A model generated the notes under the pieces. It saw only the letters and a list, made by a program, of their open reading frames with translations. It did not search any database and was not told the origin of the DNA. The position numbers were made by a program, and so were the translations under genes. A DNA stretch of 64,000 bases from Pyrinomonadaceae bacterium (GTDB taxonomy: Bacteria > Acidobacteriota > Blastocatellia > Pyrinomonadales > Pyrinomonadaceae): NCBI GenBank assembly GCA_021228405.1, contig JAJQRF010000003.1, positions 25,544 through 89,543 of the forward strand, written 5' to 3'. Below are positions 60,780-64,000 of this stretch, one piece after another. Position 1 is the first letter of the stretch. Each line of letters starts with the position of its first letter.

Positions 60780-60806
60780 CATACAAATTCGATACGAATT
60801 TGTATG
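60780..60806. promoter_or_regulatory. 27-nt palindrome upstream of the 60830 gene
   Basis: CATACAAATTCG, ATA, CGAATTTGTATG is a perfect 12-bp inverted repeat with a 3-base centre, ending 23 bases before the ATG. It may be an operator or an mRNA hairpin close to the AGGAG ribosome-binding site. Confidence 0.6.
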
Positions 60807-60829
60807 AGCTAAAAAAAGGAGAAAAAATT

Positions 60830-61165
60830 ATGAAAAAATTAATCAGTTTATCAATGCTTGCCGCTTCCATCGCTTTTACGGGAACTTTCGCTTCGGCGCA
60901 AACTTACGATCGACAAAACAATCGCCCCAATCAGAATCAGCCGGTCTTTCGTGACGGCAATGACCGCAACAACCGGGAAAATGACCGAAATAACTGGGAA
61001 TACAATAACGGAAATTGGCACGGCAACCGCCGCGTTAAAGTAGAGATGCAAACGCGCATCGTCAAACAGGGCAGAAAACTTTTCCGCGAAACCGTCGAGA
61101 TCAAACATTTCCCGAACGGCAGAAAAGTTACAACGATTATCAAACGCGTCAGAATCGATCGCTAG
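60830..61165 (+). CDS. Small secreted basic protein, paralogue of 60294
   Basis: The product from the ATG at 60830 (AAAGGAG upstream) has 111 residues: a signal peptide (ending TFASAQ), an Asn/Arg/Asp-rich low-complexity linker (residues 24-62), and a basic C-terminal domain shared with the preceding gene. The two genes are neighbours with separate terminators, so they are regulated apart. Function unknown. Confidence 0.75.
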   Translation: MKKLISLSMLAASIAFTGTFASAQTYDRQNNRPNQNQPVFRDGNDRNNRENDRNNWEYNNGNWHGNRRVKVEMQTRIVKQGRKLFRETVEIKHFPNGRKVTTIIKRVRIDR

Positions 61166-61182
61166 TTCAATAAACTCAATCC

Positions 61183-61226
61183 AAAAGCAAAGACTGTTCA
61201 AGACATCCTGAACAGTCTTTGCTTTT
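61183..61226 (+). terminator. Strong terminator after the 60830 gene
   Basis: AAAAGCAAAGACTGTTCA (61183-61200) and its exact inverse (61209-61226) form an 18-bp stem with loop AGACATCC and a T-run. The first unit of array C starts immediately after it. Confidence 0.92.
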
Positions 61227-61228
61227 TC

Positions 61229-61438
61229 TCCGGCACACGCATTATTTTCTCCAACACGTCTATTGTTTTTTCCAACACACGTATTATTTTCTCCAACACA
61301 TCTGTTTTTTTCTTCAACACATCTATTATTTTCTCCAACACACGTATTATTTTCTCCGACACGCGTATTATTGTTTCCAATACGCTCAATATTTTCTCCA
61401 ACACGTTCGATTTTATTTCCGACCAGCGTGTTTTTAGA
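61229..61438. repeat. 21-nt tandem array C, directly after a terminator
   Basis: Ten units are anchored by TCCAACAC (or close variants) at 61229, 61250, 61271, 61292, 61313, 61334, 61355, 61376, 61397 and 61418, an exact 21-nt spacing. The unit is roughly TCCAACACACGTATTATTTT plus C. On the minus strand it reads VLEKIIR heptads, which would form a near-ideal coiled coil; the plus frames are also open. It lies between convergent genes. Confidence 0.93.
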
Positions 61439-61457
61439 ATCAATACGAAAAGTTCAA

Positions 61458-61539
61458 AGTCCCGCGTTTAAAGTCCCGCCTTCAGGCGGCTTTACCCGAA
61501 CGAAAAGCCGCCTGAAGGCGGGACTCTAAACGCGGGACT
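61458..61539. repeat. 33-bp inverted repeat containing REP-like copies 2 and 3
   Basis: The 33-bp arm 61458-61490 and its inverse 61507-61539 differ at one base and flank 16 bp. Each arm contains the dispersed core AGTCCCGCCTTCAGGCGGC also found at 24746 and 63974. It lies between array C and the DUF1572 gene, and no reading frame is involved. Confidence 0.85.
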
Positions 61540-61573
61540 CTAAGCGCGGCTTTAAGATGTTAATTTCGTTTTT

Positions 61574-62173
61574 CTAATCCGATTTTTTCGATGATTGTTC
61601 GGCAAATGTTTGCGATGCGTCGAGGTAATGCGCTTTGTTTTTGTTTTCGGCGAGATATTCGTTAAATTCATTGGTTTTCCCGCGCGGAACGCTCAGGGTT
61701 TTCCATTCGGTCGCACGCAGATGTTTGGCGAGAAAGGCGATCTGCCCGACGTGATAGGAAATATGCGAAAGCGAACGGCTCAAGGCTTTCGTGACGGTAA
61801 AATCTTCAGTGCGGATTTTGACCGTTTTGCCGACATCTTCGACCGTCAGAGATTCCAACGTATCGAAAAGCGTCTGCCAACCGGTTTCCCAAACCGTCAT
61901 CACGCTTTCGCGCGTATCCGTTTCCGTGACAAACTCCGAATCGCGGTCGCGGTCAGCCTTTTCGCCGTCACTGTCCAAAAAATCGGCAAACCGCGAACGC
62001 AGATTTCCGCCGATATGTTTCGCGATCATCGCCAGCGAATTCGATTCGGCATCGATCAGAACGAAAAATTCATCATCCGAAACCTGCACCAATGCGCGTT
62101 CCGCCAGTTTTTTATAATTCCGAAACGTTTCAAGCGTTTCCGCCAGATAATTTTCAATAATTTGTTCGTTCAT
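61574..62173 (-). CDS. DinB-superfamily protein (DUF1572-like)
   Basis: The 199-residue protein has the four-helix DinB fold features: SLAMIAKHIGGNLRSRFADF (first His) and ALSRSLSHISYHVGQIAFLA (His pair), which form the metal site. DUF1572 proteins are putative metal-dependent enzymes, possibly thiol transferases or hydrolases; specificity unknown. It ends four bases after the stop of array-C side sequences and starts just upstream of the 62177 gene stop, which is on the same strand. Confidence 0.85.
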   Translation of the reverse strand: MNEQIIENYLAETLETFRNYKKLAERALVQVSDDEFFVLIDAESNSLAMIAKHIGGNLRSRFADFLDSDGEKADRDRDSEFVTETDTRESVMTVWETGWQTLFDTLESLTVEDVGKTVKIRTEDFTVTKALSRSLSHISYHVGQIAFLAKHLRATEWKTLSVPRGKTNEFNEYLAENKNKAHYLDASQTFAEQSSKKSD

Positions 62174-62176
62174 TGT

Positions 62177-62890
62177 TTATTTATTATCAATCATTACAAA
62201 TATATATTCTCTAAAAATCTCTTCCAAATCTTTTCTGATCGAATGAATTTCGGAAACTGTCAGATTGTTAGCTTTTTTCCTTCTATCGCGTCGCTCATTT
62301 TCAGATAAATTTGCCAGCATTACAGAATTATAAAAGTAACCACTAGCTTCACGAACTCTCGCATCAATGTATTCTAACTTCTCACAAATATTTTTTTCAA
62401 AAAAAATACGATTCTTTATTAGATTTAAATGAAATACCTCTTGCTTATCTAATAAAAGTTTAAGATTATCCCTTACGAAAGATTCTCTTTCTTCTTTCGT
62501 TTCAGGCATAATTTGAAAATCATTCGTAACGTATATCAAAATTCCTTCGACTTCTGACAACAATCCATAAATTTGCTTGATTGCTTCTGCTTTTTGTTGA
62601 TGTAGTAATGAATATTTTGTTTGAAACTCATAAAATTTCGTCTGAAAATCGGATTGAATTTGCAGCTTATAACCTTCCAGTTCTTTATTTAATTCCTTCT
62701 TGTAATCTTCTATTTCCTTACTCAAATCTTTTTTGTAAGTTTCAAGTTTTTCACTTACTTTTTCCTGATAATCCGCCGTCTTTCTTGAAAGCCAATAAGC
62801 TAAAAGAATCTGAACGATAATTGCAGATAAACCGACGATGATGCTCGGAGCTAAAATTGCCAACCAATTTATTTCTTGAGAATTTTGCAT
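62177..62890 (-). CDS. Membrane-anchored coiled-coil protein, paralogue of 63202
   Basis: This 237-residue protein has an N-terminal membrane span (about 9-33) followed by an 11-residue (hendecad) repeat: KLETYKKDLSK, EIEDYKKELNK and ELEGYKLQIQS, continuing into YEFQTKYSLLHQQKAEAI. The C-terminal part is helical. The start MQNSQ and the FQTK..LLH..EA segment match the 63202 protein. The gene is very AT-rich. Function unknown. Confidence 0.7.
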   Translation of the reverse strand: MQNSQEINWLAILAPSIIVGLSAIIVQILLAYWLSRKTADYQEKVSEKLETYKKDLSKEIEDYKKELNKELEGYKLQIQSDFQTKFYEFQTKYSLLHQQKAEAIKQIYGLLSEVEGILIYVTNDFQIMPETKEERESFVRDNLKLLLDKQEVFHLNLIKNRIFFEKNICEKLEYIDARVREASGYFYNSVMLANLSENERRDRRKKANNLTVSEIHSIRKDLEEIFREYIFVMIDNK

Positions 62891-63201
62891 ACTTCCCTAC
62901 TAAATTTGCCGTTTAGATTTTGTCGCTGAAAGCGATAAATAATATAGCATAGGGTTAAGCGAGCAATGCGAGCGCAACCCTATGCAGGTTTGCCGAAAGG
63001 TTTCCGACTCTGAAAGAGTCGAACATTTGAGCGAATAATTTTGCTCACTTACAGCGAGCATCTTTTTCGTTTACTAACGTAGGGTTTCATTCGCATTCGC
63101 TCATTTCACCCTACGCTGTAGTATTAGTCGCTTTCAGCGACGAAAAACGAACTTTCAATTTAGAATGACTGTAAATTTATTTCCCCACTAAACTTACATC
63201 C
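62891..63201. repeat. REP-like palindromes between the paralogous genes
   Basis: GCATAGGGTT and AACCCTATGC enclose an inner GCGAGC/GCTCGC-like stem near 62945-62990; CGACTCtgaaaGAGTCG lies near 63008; GCTCActtacAGCGAGC near 63046; CGTAGGGT and ACCCTACG near 63080-63115; GTCGCTttcAGCGAC near 63128. The stems resemble those flanking the RAYT gene at 39978. Confidence 0.75.
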
Positions 63202-63894
63202 TTAATCTTCTTTCCTTAATTCACGGCGCGGATTTTCAACCGAAAGAAAGCCGCGAAATTTTGTGCGGAGAAGTTTTTCGACGTTTGAAAGATTTTCGAG
63301 CCACGATTCGATCTGCAAAGTGTCGGTATTTCGACTATCGTTTTTGAGCAAATTCTCGAAACGATTCATACAATTGACGAGCAGATTGATGATCTCAAGG
63401 CTTTTTTCGCAGGTTTCCTCATCGAGCAGAATGCGGTTTTTGTGAAAATTCTGATTAAATTCCTGGCATTTCTGTTCGGTTTCGGCAAAATGTTCGGCAA
63501 TCGTTTTGCCCGTTAAAGCCAAACGCGACCTGGCTTCGAGCGGCGAAAGCAGAGCGTTGCGGAAAAACGTCCGCATCATCGCAAATTTTGAGTGAATTTC
63601 AGTGATTAATTGGTAAAGATTGAGAACGGCTTCGGCTTCGCGCTCGTGAAAAAGCGAAAATTTCGTTTGAAATTCGTAGTTTTGCGCTTGAAGCTGAAAC
63701 TTGTAGCTTTCGAGCTCTTTTGAAATCTCTTTTTTATGATCTTCCAGCTCTTTGCCGATCTCTTTTTTGTGATTTTCCAGTTTCCGGGCGATCAGCCAAC
63801 CCGCTACGAACGGAACGATCAAGGCTGTCAGACTCGGCACGAGAATTTTTGCAAATTCAAACCAGAAAAGGTTTGTTTGGGAGTTTTGCATCAT
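63202..63894 (-). CDS. Membrane-anchored coiled-coil protein, paralogue of 62177
   Basis: From the ATG at 63894 the product has 230 residues starting MMQNSQ. A hydrophobic span (about 15-37) is followed by hendecad repeats KLENHKKEIGK, ELEDHKKEISK, ELESYKFQLQA, the FQTKFSLFHEREAEAVLNLY motif and a helical C-terminus. It is more GC-rich than its paralogue, so the pair has diverged in composition. Function unknown. Confidence 0.7.
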   Translation of the reverse strand: MMQNSQTNLFWFEFAKILVPSLTALIVPFVAGWLIARKLENHKKEIGKELEDHKKEISKELESYKFQLQAQNYEFQTKFSLFHEREAEAVLNLYQLITEIHSKFAMMRTFFRNALLSPLEARSRLALTGKTIAEHFAETEQKCQEFNQNFHKNRILLDEETCEKSLEIINLLVNCMNRFENLLKNDSRNTDTLQIESWLENLSNVEKLLRTKFRGFLSVENPRRELRKED

Positions 63895-63973
63895 AAAAAT
63901 CCGTTTAGTTTTTATGATTATTTTACTCCTTTTTACAGCTTTCCGCATTAAGCAGAAAGGAGCCTAACGTTCG

Positions 63974-63993
63974 GAGTCCCGCCTTCAGGCGGC
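63974..63993. repeat. Dispersed palindromic repeat (REP-like), copy 4
   Basis: GAGTCCCGCCTTCAGGCGGC at the right edge of the window is identical to the core at 61472 and the inverse of 24746. Confidence 0.8.
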
Positions 63994-64000
63994 AAATACC

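Noticed and set aside
24070..61438. 21-nt arrays as CRISPR arrays
   Set aside because: Units are contiguous with no spacers, period is 21 nt and no cas genes are present.

Overview
The window most resembles a Gram-negative member of the Acidobacteriota, perhaps Blastocatellia-like. This is inference, from a very large Oar-type TonB-dependent receptor with an N-terminal carboxypeptidase-regulatory domain, TonB-CTD proteins fused to TPRs, a Tes-like radical SAM protein, sigma-54 promoters and moderate GC content. No rRNA, tRNA, CRISPR array or phage module was seen.

Layout. 0-7.3 kb: a response regulator cut by the window edge, a divergent PAS-GAF-PAS histidine kinase, a giant outer-membrane receptor and a thioredoxin-reductase-like flavoprotein. 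7.5-16.9 kb: a five-gene chemosensory operon (TPR/Glu-rich/REC protein, CheW, two MCPs, hybrid CheA) behind a textbook sigma-54 promoter. 17-21.6 kb (minus): hicA (frameshifted)-hicB-gatB-secreted protein-SDR-TPR/TonB. 21.7-25.3 kb: accessory genes and the first 21-nt tandem array. 25.6-31.3 kb (minus): a cobalamin uptake locus, btuF-btuC-btuD then btuB, with one cobalamin riboswitch before btuF and another before btuB. 31.5-34.5 kb: HDAC-family deacetylase, FtsB-like protein and phosphohexomutase. 35.1-37.6 kb: a Tes-like radical SAM gene behind a second sigma-54-like promoter, then its terminator and the second 21-nt array. 37.6-42 kb: an OLD-family ATPase/TOPRIM protein, a REP-associated tyrosine transposase embedded in palindrome clusters, and an orphan gene. 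42.4-51.7 kb: a HEAT-repeat secreted protein, orphan genes, MarC plus a 30-codon overlapping gene, and a GH92 alpha-mannosidase. 51.7-56.1 kb: miaA-hfq-tmk-holB, a TonB-CTD protein and DUF2752. 56.2-60.1 kb (minus): dxr-rseP-ispG (isoprenoid synthesis and envelope stress). 60.2-64 kb: two small secreted paralogues, the third 21-nt array, a DinB-like protein and tandem membrane/coiled-coil paralogues.

The most unusual feature is a set of three unrelated tandem arrays (13, 9 and 10 units), each with an exact 21-nt period and no length changes, and each starting directly after a hairpin (two of these hairpins are clear terminators). A second is the RAYT/REP system around 39.5-40.9 kb, with similar palindromes again at 62.9-63.2 kb. 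A third is a set of long inverted repeats built from short repeated words, found in many junctions between minus-strand genes. Gene functions are assigned by recognising motifs by eye; no database search was run.
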